Assembly (NCBI GenBank): GCA_017467205.1
Contig: JAFTSQ010000012.1
Coordinates: 62,001 to 126,000, forward strand
From: Clostridia bacterium
GTDB lineage: Bacteria; Bacillota_A; Clostridia; Oscillospirales; CAG-272
Length of the DNA: 64,000 nucleotides
Reading direction: 5' to 3'
Shown here: positions 34,811-43,987 of the stretch, piece by piece
Position numbering within the stretch: position 1 is the first letter of the stretch
How the letters are laid out: every line of letters begins with the position of its first letter
Notes under the pieces: generated by a model
What the model saw: only the letters and a program-made list of their open reading frames with translations
Told to the model about the DNA's origin: nothing
Databases searched by the model: none
Made by a program: the position numbers and the translations under genes

Positions 34811-37800
34811 TTATGTTTTTTTCTTTCGTACTACAATAATTGCTGTTACAGAAGCTCCGAGCAGTATGATGGCGGCTGCTACCGAAGCTACGATTATTAT
34901 TAAGTTGTCGGGACGGTTTGTCGAGCCGACGCTTGCGTCGTCCTCTATTCTCGAGTACGTCGCCTTACCGCACACGCAAGTGCCGATATGGGTCATACCG
35001 TCCTCTGTCGGCGAGTCGAGCTTTTCCCATCTGTACTCGTGCGCCGACTCCTCTTTTGCGCCGCATATACTGCAGACGAGAGTGTGAGAGGTGTCGGCAA
35101 CGGTATAACCGTAGGTGTGGGGCAGGGTTTCGCCGTAAGGCTCGTCGCACACCTCGCAGACCGCCTTTGCGCTGCAGGTAGCCTCGCCGCCGCTGTGATG
35201 AACAAGAGTGCTCGGGTCGACCTCGCCGCATTTGCATTCCATCCAGTGCGAAGCCGCATCCCATCCGTGAAGTGAGTAGGTGTGGTCGGTCGGGGCTTTA
35301 AGCTTTGCAGTGCTGCCGCAGAGCGCACATATATTCTTGCAGTCGCTCTCGCAAATATGGTAGCAGAGCACGTGCTCGCCGAGCGCATTTGTGATAAAGC
35401 CCGTGCTTTCACCGGTGGTGAGAAGATAGTCGACGCCCGCATCCGACCCCCACTCGCCGTCACAAACGAGGGTGAGTCCGCCGCCGTAGGCGTCAGCACC
35501 GAAGAGAATTGCGTTTTTCTCGTTTGTCGAGGAGTCAACAGCCGTCAGAACGAAGCTGTCGCCGTCACTTGCTGAAATCTCGCAGTTGCTTACAGTGTAG
35601 CAAACGCTCCAAAGGGCGTGATCAGCGCCGAAGAGCGCAAAGCCCTCTTTTGCGGAGCGAAGGTCGAAGCGGCATCCGTCGTAAGTGATATTAAACGCCG
35701 TGGCGGCAGTCGGCGTTTTTTCGCCGAAGCTTACCTGACCGTCTGCCTTACTGCCGATGATGAAATCAATGTTTTCGTATGAAAGAGTGCTGAGCTTGCC
35801 TGTAACGGAATAGTCCTGGTCGTATTCCCACGCGGTAAGATAAATAACAGCCTCTCCGTCAGCCTTGACGGTGCCGTTTTTGAATATCATCTCGGTCGGG
35901 AAGACCTTTGCGCCACTCGATGCGCTCCACATCTTAGCCTCGTAGGATATTAAGCTTTCCTCGCCCGTATACAGCGTGTAGCCGCAGAGGTCGACGGTGA
36001 GAGTGTTCTTTATTTGTGCGAAGTTCGGGTATCCCTCGTTCGCGGCAAGAGTGTAGTCGCGACGCATGGTTATATACGCACTTTTCACCTCGCCGACGTA
36101 AGAGTCCGCTATCTCGTCGTATTGGTTGCTCGCAAGATAGGTTTTTGCAATATTGACGGCACCCGTGTCAAAATAAAGGGTGGATGCAGCATCAAGATAT
36201 AAGCCGCTTTCGCTGAATATTACGAAGGGATATTTCGACGGATTTTCAGCGGCAGTGGTGGGTATCGGAGCGTATTCTGTGACGCCGCCGTCGCTCTTAT
36301 ACGCAACGAAGGTGCATCCCTCTTCGGTGCCGTCGCTCTTTTTATAGCTTGCATCAAGCGGCGGGTAATAGATGAAGCCGCTCGGGACCTCGGGCTGTGA
36401 AAATCTTATGCTCGACGGCAGGGTAAGGGTCGTATATCCCGATGCCGTGGGGGTAAAGATTAAGGCGCTAGGGTCGGTGGTGAGTCTTATTCGCTTTGCC
36501 TTGGTAAGAGCTATTTTTCCACCCTCAACGGTGTAGTGAACCTTGAAGCTCGGATTGCTCTCAACGAGCCCCTCGTCGTCAAGTCTGACGGGGAAGAGGG
36601 TGAGATATCCGCCCGAGAAATTTTCCTCCCGAGCTATGAGCTCGCAATCCTTTAGGCTGACGGCGAGGGTGAGCTTTGCGGCAATTGAGTCGTTGACGTC
36701 GGCTATCAGCTCGGTGACTTGCGCATTTTCGGAAAGCTCAAGCTCAACGCCCAAAAGCGTCAGGGAGTAGCTGATGCTTCCTTGCTCCTCAAGGATTATC
36801 GAGCCGGCGAAGCTTATAAGGCTTTCGTCCTTCAGGCTTATTTTGCCGTCCTTGACGGTAATGGAGAGTGAGTTCGTTGATTTTCTGTTGATATATGCGG
36901 TGAAAAGCGAGGTGCTCTCGGAGTTGAGAGTGTAGCCGTTAAGGTCGAGCGTGAAGCTCGAAAGCCCGCTTACCGTGCCGATATTTATGTCGTCGGTTTT
37001 TTGCACGGTATAGTTTTGCATAAGGGTGACCGTGCCGCCGTCCGTGAGCGCCGCGAGGGCTGCCCTTAAGGTAGAGAAGCTCTTGGTTTCATCACCGTTG
37101 GTTACGCAGAAGGGCGACCCCGTGTCAACTTTATAGGGGTACATACCCTCCTTTTCGGTGATATCGACATATCCTATCTCGACGTCGGTGACAATCTCTG
37201 TCACCTTAAGGTCGTCAAGATAGAAGGGTATCTCCGTATCGCCGGTGGGGGATGCGTGAATAGCCAAGGTCTTTGAATTATAGCCTATCGCTCCGTAGTC
37301 GGACTCGTATATTTCGTAGACGAGCTCGTATTCTACCCACTCGCCCGCTTTTGTGTAAAGGTTTTGAACGAAGTGGTCGTAGTCTATTGTCTTGTTCGTG
37401 GAGGACGAGCAGGAGTTGAGCTTGAATTGGAGCACGCGCGCGACCTCGTCGTATACTCTGAAGCTTATTACAAACCGCCTGCCGTAATCGGCGTCGGTTA
37501 TCTTTTGCCCATCCAGAATAAAGGCGGTATTCGAGAGCGCCAGGGTGTTGTTTTCATAGAACGTGTCCCTTATGCCGTTGCCTGTAACGTAGCGCCCGTC
37601 GTTGTTTTCGATGAACACCTTCAGCGCTCCGTCCTCAACGGTCGCCGTGGCGTGCGGACCTGCCTTGTTGCCGTTCAGCGTTGCATTGAATTTAGCGTTA
37701 TAGTGAACCGTTTCGCCTGCCTCGTTGGTAGCACAGATGTAGAAATATACCTTCTTGCCCGACTTGTCGGCAAGATAGTCGCTTATATCGAGCTCGTAGT

Positions 37801-40108
37801 AGCCCGCGCCCTTGAGATTGACCTTGCCGAGAGCCTCGCCGCTCGTATCGCTCATAGAGTCAACCGCGTAAATGCTTGCGACGTTTGCCGCATCGTTTGA
37901 TACGAAGAAGCGGAGCGCGTAGCCGCTACTCTCGCCGTTGAGCGTCGGAACGCAGAATGATACGTGATTTCCCTCAAGTCTTACCGACGGGATTGTGTCG
38001 GTACTCTCGGTTGTGAACTGCGAGGTGTATTTTTGGGCGAGCGCCTTGCCGTTGTCACCCTTAAGGGTGGTCGGCACGGTGACGGTGTAGCCCTCTCCCT
38101 TCAAAAGCGCCGAGGTGGGCGTGAAGGTCCATTCGGTTTTTCCAAACTCTGCACACCACACGCCCGCGACCTCGTTCGAGCTTGAGTCGGTAATTCTTAC
38201 CTTCTTGATGTTTTCCTCATCGACAGGGCCGGAGAATTTCACGGTAACCGAGGTGGTTGACGATATATCGCCGCCGTTATCAAGAGGCGTGATATAAACC
38301 ACCTTTACCGCCTCGTCGCGCAAGTGATAGTGTGCGAAATCGAAGAACGCAAGATAGGTGTCAACTCCGTAATTCATATCCGTGCCGTAGGCGAGCATAT
38401 GACCGAGCGGCACCTCGAATATCATAGAGGGCACGTCGTGCCGCCTGCAAAGGTTTGCAAAAAGATTTGCGCTTCCGTAAGCGGCGTTATAGGTATCAAA
38501 GATGTGAAGGGCGACGAAGGTGGGTGCGTGCCCCTCGCTGAAGTCCTCCTCCTGCGAGCCGTTGGAGGCGTACACGAGCTGACAGCCGGAAAGAATCTCC
38601 TTGCCTTCGTAGGTTAGGTAGGGCTGAAGCTCTCCGCCGTCAATAACGGCGCCGTTCTGCGTCGTGTCTGCCGTTTTGCCCGCCTGATAGCGAGTTTCAC
38701 CGTGGTGGTCGTCGAAATAGCGCTTGGGCGCGAAGGACGCAAGCTTTTCGTCGATTGCCCCCTCAAGCTCCGCTGTCGTGCCGTAAAGGCTTGGGTCAAC
38801 GAGCTCGTCTTGAAGCACCTTTTCACCGAGGAAGGTGAACCAGCCGCCCTTGGAGTTGCCGACGACGCCGAAATTGTTTATATCGAAATTATAGGTTTTG
38901 CCACCCGAAAGCGACAGATATCTCAGGTAGCGCAGTGCCGCCGTGTTGAGAAGCTTGTCGTTATACAGGTGTATAGAGTAGTTCATATGGTCGGTTGTTA
39001 CGGTCGGAAGCTGCTCCTTGGTGCTCTCGTAAAGGTTGCCGTCGTAATAACCGAAGCTCGCGCTTTGCGCCATCGGATGCCAAAGGTAATCAAACACGGC
39101 GTGAGCGTAGCCTTGGAAGAGGAAGCCGTTGAAGTGCGCCCTCGGGTCTGCGCCCGTTTGCATAGAGGTCGGGTAATTTGAGGAATTTGCAAGCACCATC
39201 ATAGGCACTGCCTCGGCAGGATTTGTGGGATATACCGTGTGTATGTACATATTGAGGTCGATGGGAGAGCCGTCGGGGTTGACGCAGTCCTCTATTCTTG
39301 AGGCAACCGTCCACTTGACCTTGGTGTAAAGTCCGTCCGAGTCGACAGCTCCCGACGAGTTGTACCAGGTAACCGCCGTGCCCTTGTAGCTTGCGGTTGG
39401 CTTTCTCGATTCGATAGTGTTGCCGTTTGCCCACTTGACGAGGTAGTTCCCCTTCTTACCCTTGAAATCGGTATTCCAGTTTTCAACTATTTTTTCAAGC
39501 GTTCCGTCAGCCGCGTGCTTGTCTATTTCCCAAAAGACGTCGGCATAAACTATATCACAGCCCGACGGCACGAGGAAATTCTCCGGATATTCGCCGCCCT
39601 CGGTAAAGCAGCTCGCGGAAAAGAGCGAGCCGCCGCTTATCTTCGTGCGGAAGGCCTGCGTTGAATAGTCGATAGCGGGGGAAACCGCCTTTTCGTTTCC
39701 GAGATAATCGAGCACCACCACGACGAAGCCGCGGTCCAGCATCGACTGTATGATAGATGTGTTGCTATCCGTGCCGACTCTTTCCATACAAGTGTTAACG
39801 GCATAAATTATTACGGGATTATCGGTCTTATAGCCGGGGGTAACGCCGCCGTGCGTTGCCTCGTCGTAATAGACGGTGTATTGCACCTCTCCGACGTATC
39901 CGCCGTCGTCTATTCTTTTGGTGCTTTGCACCTCATATCCGGCAAAGCAGCTGTCAATATCGGTCATCTCACCGCTCGGCGAGCTAACAGCGCCCACCGC
40001 GCCGACGCCTATTGCCGCAAAGGCAAAAAGGCATCCGGAAAAAATCGCGATAAAAAGCACTGCCGCCAAAAGCCTTGTGATAGCAGGTCTTGTTGAATAC
40101 GCTTTCAT
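34811..40108 (-). CDS. Very large membrane-anchored surface protein with an alpha/beta-hydrolase-like domain
   Basis: A 1,765-residue protein. After a signal/anchor helix (about 10-38), residues 40-630 resemble a serine alpha/beta hydrolase, with the elbow FGVVGNSKGGWFTFLG (putative nucleophile Ser419) and a late GHMLAYGTD. Next come a Big_5/SbsA-type Ig-like domain (about 635-730, DNGGDISSTTSVTVKFSGPV), a carbohydrate-binding-like region, and two blocks of beta-helix type strands (FSTLRAALAALTDGGTVTL). A Cys-rich tail follows with repeated CxxC units (CALCGS, CKCGEV, CEVCDE, CSICGA, CVCGKA), then a C-terminal helix and KKKT. It probably acts on an ester or glycan at the cell surface. The ATG chosen follows GGAGA by five bases; another lies four codons upstream. 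It is the third gene after the radical SAM pair. Confidence 0.75.
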   Translation of the reverse strand: MKAYSTRPAITRLLAAVLFIAIFSGCLFAFAAIGVGAVGAVSSPSGEMTDIDSCFAGYEVQSTKRIDDGGYVGEVQYTVYYDEATHGGVTPGYKTDNPVIIYAVNTCMERVGTDSNTSIIQSMLDRGFVVVVLDYLGNEKAVSPAIDYSTQAFRTKISGGSLFSASCFTEGGEYPENFLVPSGCDIVYADVFWEIDKHAADGTLEKIVENWNTDFKGKKGNYLVKWANGNTIESRKPTASYKGTAVTWYNSSGAVDSDGLYTKVKWTVASRIEDCVNPDGSPIDLNMYIHTVYPTNPAEAVPMMVLANSSNYPTSMQTGADPRAHFNGFLFQGYAHAVFDYLWHPMAQSASFGYYDGNLYESTKEQLPTVTTDHMNYSIHLYNDKLLNTAALRYLRYLSLSGGKTYNFDINNFGVVGNSKGGWFTFLGEKVLQDELVDPSLYGTTAELEGAIDEKLASFAPKRYFDDHHGETRYQAGKTADTTQNGAVIDGGELQPYLTYEGKEILSGCQLVYASNGSQEEDFSEGHAPTFVALHIFDTYNAAYGSANLFANLCRRHDVPSMIFEVPLGHMLAYGTDMNYGVDTYLAFFDFAHYHLRDEAVKVVYITPLDNGGDISSTTSVTVKFSGPVDEENIKKVRITDSSSNEVAGVWCAEFGKTEWTFTPTSALLKGEGYTVTVPTTLKGDNGKALAQKYTSQFTTESTDTIPSVRLEGNHVSFCVPTLNGESSGYALRFFVSNDAANVASIYAVDSMSDTSGEALGKVNLKGAGYYELDISDYLADKSGKKVYFYICATNEAGETVHYNAKFNATLNGNKAGPHATATVEDGALKVFIENNDGRYVTGNGIRDTFYENNTLALSNTAFILDGQKITDADYGRRFVISFRVYDEVARVLQFKLNSCSSSTNKTIDYDHFVQNLYTKAGEWVEYELVYEIYESDYGAIGYNSKTLAIHASPTGDTEIPFYLDDLKVTEIVTDVEIGYVDITEKEGMYPYKVDTGSPFCVTNGDETKSFSTLRAALAALTDGGTVTLMQNYTVQKTDDINIGTVSGLSSFTLDLNGYTLNSESTSLFTAYINRKSTNSLSITVKDGKISLKDESLISFAGSIILEEQGSISYSLTLLGVELELSENAQVTELIADVNDSIAAKLTLAVSLKDCELIAREENFSGGYLTLFPVRLDDEGLVESNPSFKVHYTVEGGKIALTKAKRIRLTTDPSALIFTPTASGYTTLTLPSSIRFSQPEVPSGFIYYPPLDASYKKSDGTEEGCTFVAYKSDGGVTEYAPIPTTAAENPSKYPFVIFSESGLYLDAASTLYFDTGAVNIAKTYLASNQYDEIADSYVGEVKSAYITMRRDYTLAANEGYPNFAQIKNTLTVDLCGYTLYTGEESLISYEAKMWSASSGAKVFPTEMIFKNGTVKADGEAVIYLTAWEYDQDYSVTGKLSTLSYENIDFIIGSKADGQVSFGEKTPTAATAFNITYDGCRFDLRSAKEGFALFGADHALWSVCYTVSNCEISASDGDSFVLTAVDSSTNEKNAILFGADAYGGGLTLVCDGEWGSDAGVDYLLTTGESTGFITNALGEHVLCYHICESDCKNICALCGSTAKLKAPTDHTYSLHGWDAASHWMECKCGEVDPSTLVHHSGGEATCSAKAVCEVCDEPYGETLPHTYGYTVADTSHTLVCSICGAKEESAHEYRWEKLDSPTEDGMTHIGTCVCGKATYSRIEDDASVGSTNRPDNLIIIVASVAAAIILLGASVTAIIVVRKKKT

Positions 40109-40110
40109 AC

Positions 40111-40138
40111 TAATCTCCATTCTGTCGCCTCAGGCGAC
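40111..40138 (-). repeat. REP-like palindrome at the surface-hydrolase start
   Basis: GTCGCC-TCA-GGCGAC (40,124-40,138) is followed on the minus strand by AGAATGGAGATTAGT and the ATG, so the repeat also supplies the ribosome-binding site. Confidence 0.6.
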
Positions 40139-40167
40139 CGCCCAAGATATAAATGAATTATTTATTA

Positions 40168-41238
40168 TTATAACTGATCTATCGTTTTATCGTGTCTTGT
40201 TTTATAGGTATCCTTTTGGCTGCAGCCCGCTCGTCCGCCGCCCGCGCAAGCGCAGGCACAGGCACACGCGCAAGCGCAGCTTCCGCCGCCGATGTGATGC
40301 CTGCCGCCGACTCCGCCGCCGTGTTGTGCGGCATGCCTTTCCGCCGCCTTTCGGTAGTGGGGATTGGGTCTGCCGTATGCGTGAACGTAGTAGCCGTGGT
40401 CCGAAAGGAAGCCTCTGCCGCGGTGATAGGACACCACGCTATCGATAAGCCACACCTGGAGAATGACTAACAGTCCGGATAAAAAGAACGCCATAACTAT
40501 TGCGGAAATTCTGCCCTCATCGAGCGAATTGTAAGCTCCGCTGTCGTCAAAGGGGTAATAGGTCACAGTGTCGCATTCCGGGAAGCTTTCGGGAGTGTAG
40601 CGCGAGCGCATAAGCGCGTAGCCGCCGGGATCAAAGCTACCCGTCAGGGTGTAATAGCCGTCCTCGTCGAGCGTGCCGGAGGCGGACTCTATAAGTCCGT
40701 TATTCTTCCAGCGGAAGCGGTAGCTTTCGACGGGCGTGTAATTAAACCATCCGGGAACGAACTCGTAGAAGTAGGCGTTCTCGTCCTTGCAAAGCATATC
40801 CTTTTGGTTGATTTTGAAGGAGAACTCCAGCACCTCGCCGCCGATATAGGCGCGGTCAAGGTAGAGGGTCAGATACACCTCGCCCTCTCGGCTGTATTGC
40901 TCGTAGCGCCGTATGGTATCAGAGGTTGTGCCGGGATAGACGAAATAGTTCTCGTTTGCGATGCCGATATCAATCCAGGTAAGCTCCTCCGCTTCGTCCT
41001 TCGCCTCCCATACGAAATGGTAGGAAATATCGAGCGTTCCGTCCGAGAGTGGCTCTACCGTCACGTCGTATTGGCGAATGACGTCCTGCGGTGCGGGAGT
41101 GTAGAGGAAGGCGGCGGTGATGCTCGCCGTCTGAATTATCAGAATGACTATGAAAAAAATGGCTTTAGCTAAAGGGAAGGTACGTCTTTTTCTTATGTAT
41201 TTTTCGTCGTATTTAGCTCCGACTCGTCCTTTTTTCAT
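40168..41238 (-). CDS. Two-TM membrane protein with (Cys-Ala)x6-GGGRAGC cytosolic tail, radical SAM partner
   Basis: A 356-residue protein. A basic N-terminus (KKGRVGAKYDEKYIRKRR) leads helix 1 (about 20-46), then a DUF2207-like beta-rich ectodomain (about 50-250), then helix 2 (about 255-280). The positive-inside rule puts both ends in the cytosol. The tail is His/Gly-rich (HGGGVGGRHHIGGGS), then six Cys-Ala dipeptides (321-332), GGGRAG (333-338) and Cys339, then a charged end. The Ala codons vary (GCT, GCG, GCC, GCC, GCT, GCG), so selection acts on the protein rather than on a DNA slip repeat. It overlaps the upstream radical SAM gene by ATGA. Most likely it is that enzyme's substrate; metal binding by the cysteines is the alternative. 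Confidence 0.8.
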   Translation of the reverse strand: MKKGRVGAKYDEKYIRKRRTFPLAKAIFFIVILIIQTASITAAFLYTPAPQDVIRQYDVTVEPLSDGTLDISYHFVWEAKDEAEELTWIDIGIANENYFVYPGTTSDTIRRYEQYSREGEVYLTLYLDRAYIGGEVLEFSFKINQKDMLCKDENAYFYEFVPGWFNYTPVESYRFRWKNNGLIESASGTLDEDGYYTLTGSFDPGGYALMRSRYTPESFPECDTVTYYPFDDSGAYNSLDEGRISAIVMAFFLSGLLVILQVWLIDSVVSYHRGRGFLSDHGYYVHAYGRPNPHYRKAAERHAAQHGGGVGGRHHIGGGSCACACACACACAGGGRAGCSQKDTYKTRHDKTIDQL

Positions 41239-42617
41239 ACACGCCCCACCCCCTCTCTTGCTCTGAACGGGCAGGATTCTGCCTCTGCCTCGCTCATACG
41301 GCGCAGCTTTTTCGCCGCCTTGTGATTCCAGATTTTCTTAAATGGAACGGATAGAATATTGCCGAGTGCACCGTCCTCTCCGAGCCAGCTCTGGCAGGGG
41401 GTGACCGTGCCGTCGGGCGCTACTGCCATATTGCTGAGAGCCGCGCCGCACATCGGCACGTTCATACCGAGCGAGGTGAGCTTTTCCCTCGGAATCAAGC
41501 CGGGGGACGTGAAGTCCATCTCCATCTCGTGAGCGTTGCAAAACTCTCTTGCCGCCCTCACTATCCCGAAAAGCTCGTCTTCGGACAGGTCGTACTCCTC
41601 GTGATTTACGCCTGCCATACCCGTCAGAATCAAGCCGCTGACGGTGACGAATCTTACGCCGAGCGAGTGGATAAAGGCGAGGGTTCTTTCGTAGTCCGCG
41701 TTCTTCTTGCAAAGAGGCGTGTTGACGCTGACGTCAAGCCCCGCGCTCACAGCGCGCTGTATGCCCAGGACTGTGTCGGCAAAGTGAGATGAGCCGACGA
41801 GCGAATTATGAATATTCTCGTCGTGAGAATAAAGGGTCACCTGCAGGCTGTCAAGCCCCGCCGCCTTTAAGCCACGTACGAGCTCTGCGGTCAGATTAAC
41901 GCCGTTGGTATTAAGCCTTGTGACCATTCGCTTTGCATAGCCTACGAGCTCGGCAATATCGCCGCGCTGAGTCGGCTCGCCGCCCGTAAAGGTGACCATA
42001 GGTACTCCTGCGGACTCCAAGCGGTCAATGACCTCGCGCCACTCTGCCGTAGACAGCTCCCTTGCGTTTGCCTTTTTCTGACCAGCCGCGTAGCAGAAGA
42101 TGCATTTTTGATTGCATTTCCAAGAGCCGCACTCGTCCGTCATAGAGCTGACCAAAAGATCCATTCGGTGAGGCGCGGTCATATTCTTCGCATAAGCGCG
42201 AATTGAGAGCTTTTCGATTTCAATCTCGGGATTATCGCCGCGCGCTACTGCAAAGAGCGTGTCGAGCAGGATATCCATATCCTCGCGTATTTCCTCCTCG
42301 GGAGTCGAGGGGAAGACCCGCTTAACACCGCAAACGGTGTTACTCACTATCTCCTCCTCGTCGGACTCGCCTATCGGCTTGCCGTCGAACTTGTTGACCT
42401 CTCTCATAAAGTAGGAGAGGATAAGCGCCCAGGAGTAGCCGATAGGCAAAAGGTAATAGCCGTTAAGCACGGCAATGTACGCGCTTGAGCCGAAGAGGCG
42501 GAATTTCGGCGGCACTAAATGAATGCGCACGACCCCCGGCCCCTCCGGATTGAAGGTGCAGTGGCTGACGCCGTTTTTGTATTCGCGGTATTGAGCGATT
42601 TTATTCTTTAACCCCAT
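41235..42617 (-). CDS. Radical SAM protein with PqqD-like N-terminus and SPASM/twitch-like C-terminus
   Basis: A 460-residue enzyme. The cluster motif is C168-x3-C172-x2-C175 (KCNQKCIFCYAAG), followed by TFTGGEPTQ (211-216), the SAM-binding GGEP. Residues about 45-125 (LNGYYLLPIGYSWALILSYF... DILLDTLFA) resemble a PqqD/RRE peptide-recognition domain. The C-terminus has MCGAALSNMAVAPDGTVTPC (C390, C408) and SCPF (C449), like a reduced SPASM or twitch auxiliary cluster. This layout is that of enzymes modifying ribosomally made peptides. The ATG follows GCGAGGG; its own promoter lies at 42,658. The stop overlaps the start of the Cys-Ala tail protein, which makes that protein the obvious substrate. 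Confidence 0.9.
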   Translation of the reverse strand: MGLKNKIAQYREYKNGVSHCTFNPEGPGVVRIHLVPPKFRLFGSSAYIAVLNGYYLLPIGYSWALILSYFMREVNKFDGKPIGESDEEEIVSNTVCGVKRVFPSTPEEEIREDMDILLDTLFAVARGDNPEIEIEKLSIRAYAKNMTAPHRMDLLVSSMTDECGSWKCNQKCIFCYAAGQKKANARELSTAEWREVIDRLESAGVPMVTFTGGEPTQRGDIAELVGYAKRMVTRLNTNGVNLTAELVRGLKAAGLDSLQVTLYSHDENIHNSLVGSSHFADTVLGIQRAVSAGLDVSVNTPLCKKNADYERTLAFIHSLGVRFVTVSGLILTGMAGVNHEEYDLSEDELFGIVRAAREFCNAHEMEMDFTSPGLIPREKLTSLGMNVPMCGAALSNMAVAPDGTVTPCQSWLGEDGALGNILSVPFKKIWNHKAAKKLRRMSEAEAESCPFRAREGVGRV

Positions 42618-42657
42618 TCTTAACCCTCGCTTTTCTCGTTTTCGGTTCTTTTAGACT

Positions 42658-42686
42658 ATTATAGCATATAATCCTCGACAGTTCAA
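42658..42686 (-). promoter_or_regulatory. Sigma-A promoter of the radical SAM operon
   Basis: Minus-strand TTGAAC (42,686-42,681), 17-bp spacer, TATAAT (42,663-42,658), about 40 bases before the start codon. Confidence 0.82.
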
Positions 42687-42688
42687 CA

Positions 42689-42720
42689 AAAATAAAAAAA
42701 GAGGAAAACCGTAGGTTTTC
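42689..42720 (-). terminator. Second terminator after the GNAT gene
   Basis: GAAAACC-GTA-GGTTTTC (42,704-42,720), followed on the minus strand by CTCTTTTTTTATTTTTG. It lies directly upstream of the radical SAM promoter and insulates that operon. Confidence 0.75.
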
Positions 42721-42728
42721 AACCTTAA

Positions 42729-42820
42729 TCCATTATCAAATACCAAAAAAGAAATAGCGAAGGACAGAGCAAATCTATACTTCGCTATTTTGTTTTCGGT
42801 TGTGCCTAAATGCGACAGCC
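42729..42820. repeat. Copy B of the ~93-bp terminator-containing intergenic repeat
   Basis: Homologous to 28,236-28,329. Its hairpin (ATAGCGAAG 42,754-42,762 with CTTCGCTAT 42,780-42,788) differs in sequence from copy A, but the outer stem remains paired. Here it terminates the minus-strand GNAT gene. Confidence 0.7.
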
Positions 42821-42829
42821 TCGGATATA

Positions 42830-43987
42830 TTAAACCTCGTCTGCGTGGCGCATAGTAAGCGGCAGGGGAAAATAGAGCTTCGCTATATCCGACGCGCACT
42901 CGCGCAGGGGCGATATCGGCGAGAAGAGGAAGGAGAGCGCCTCGGCGTGCGAGAGCTCATAATCAACAGGCGTGCTCTCGTCGACAGCCGTGACGGACGC
43001 CTCGCCGCCGGCAACGGCAATCTTTATGCACTCGTTGCGCGCATAGCCGTGAATGAGAAGGGTTATCTCGCCGTCGGGGAGATTTTCATAGGTAAGCTTA
43101 AGTGCCAAAAACGCCTCGGTCACCGCGCGGTAGTTGAGAATATTGAAATGCATCGCAGTGGCAAGCGTCATACCCTCTGCAATGGGGGTAAGCGCGAGTC
43201 TGTAATCTAACTGCTGGGGAAGGAGAAATACCGTGTAGCCTTCGCCGAGGAAGGCGTAAACTGAGCGAATGAGAGAAAGGAAGTCCGCCTTGTCGACAAC
43301 CTCTATTTCGGTGACACGGGTATCCTTGAGAACGAGGTAGCCTGCAAATCTTTCGCCGTCGTATGCCGCAAGAAGTCGCGCATTCCAGGAGTTTGCGATA
43401 TCAAGAAACTGCTCGCGGGAACGGACGGGAGCAAAGGGAAGGGCGTCGTTTATGGCTATGATTTTATCAATTGCCTCGTCCTTTGGGTCGGTTATTTCTC
43501 TTAGCGTGAAGGGGGATTCCATACCGCCGAGCGCGTGGCGCATATTATCGCGAGATATGGAATAATGATACACGGGGCCCGCCTTGTCGTATCCGAAATA
43601 GAGGTAGCGCTGGCGGCGACCGCCGAGGGTGGAGATGGCTACACCGTCCTCAATCATACCGCGCATAGCCGCTTCCATTGCAAGATTCATATATCCCTTT
43701 GAGCGATGGCTCGGATGAACTGCTACGTTGCCTATACCGCGGCAATTAAGCATTCTGCCGCAAACGCGGATTTGGTGGTCGTAAGCACCGACGGCGGCGG
43801 CTAAATCTCCGTCCTCCGTTACCACGTAGTTTTGATCTTGTGGGCGAAGCTCCTCGCGGTATAGCTTGGGGAGAAAGCTGATAAAGCCCTTCTCAAAGCT
43901 CTCGTGGCCGAAGCTCGTGTCCAGAAGATTCATAAAGTGGGCGTATGGAACGTCCTTTCCAAGACCGCAGAAGATATTCTTGCTCAT
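42830..43987 (-). CDS. GNAT-family N-acetyltransferase (Eis-like, 385 residues)
   Basis: A two-GNAT-plus-sterol-carrier-like layout of Eis-type length. The first GNAT domain holds the acetyl-CoA pocket around GIGNVAVHPSHRSKGYMNLAMEAA (R/QxxGxG-like, near 85-110), then a degenerate second GNAT, and a C-terminal domain ending in strands such as GEITLLIHGYARNECIKIAVAGG. Eis proteins acetylate amines, including aminoglycosides and peptides; the substrate here is unknown. The ATG follows AAAGGATT. No functional neighbour suggests a pathway. Confidence 0.82.
   Translation of the reverse strand: MSKNIFCGLGKDVPYAHFMNLLDTSFGHESFEKGFISFLPKLYREELRPQDQNYVVTEDGDLAAAVGAYDHQIRVCGRMLNCRGIGNVAVHPSHRSKGYMNLAMEAAMRGMIEDGVAISTLGGRRQRYLYFGYDKAGPVYHYSISRDNMRHALGGMESPFTLREITDPKDEAIDKIIAINDALPFAPVRSREQFLDIANSWNARLLAAYDGERFAGYLVLKDTRVTEIEVVDKADFLSLIRSVYAFLGEGYTVFLLPQQLDYRLALTPIAEGMTLATAMHFNILNYRAVTEAFLALKLTYENLPDGEITLLIHGYARNECIKIAVAGGEASVTAVDESTPVDYELSHAEALSFLFSPISPLRECASDIAKLYFPLPLTMRHADEV

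Noticed and set aside
40230..40275. Cys-Ala repeat as a simple DNA slippage tract
   Set aside because: Both the Cys and Ala codons vary between units, so the nucleotide repeat is imperfect while the protein repeat is exact.
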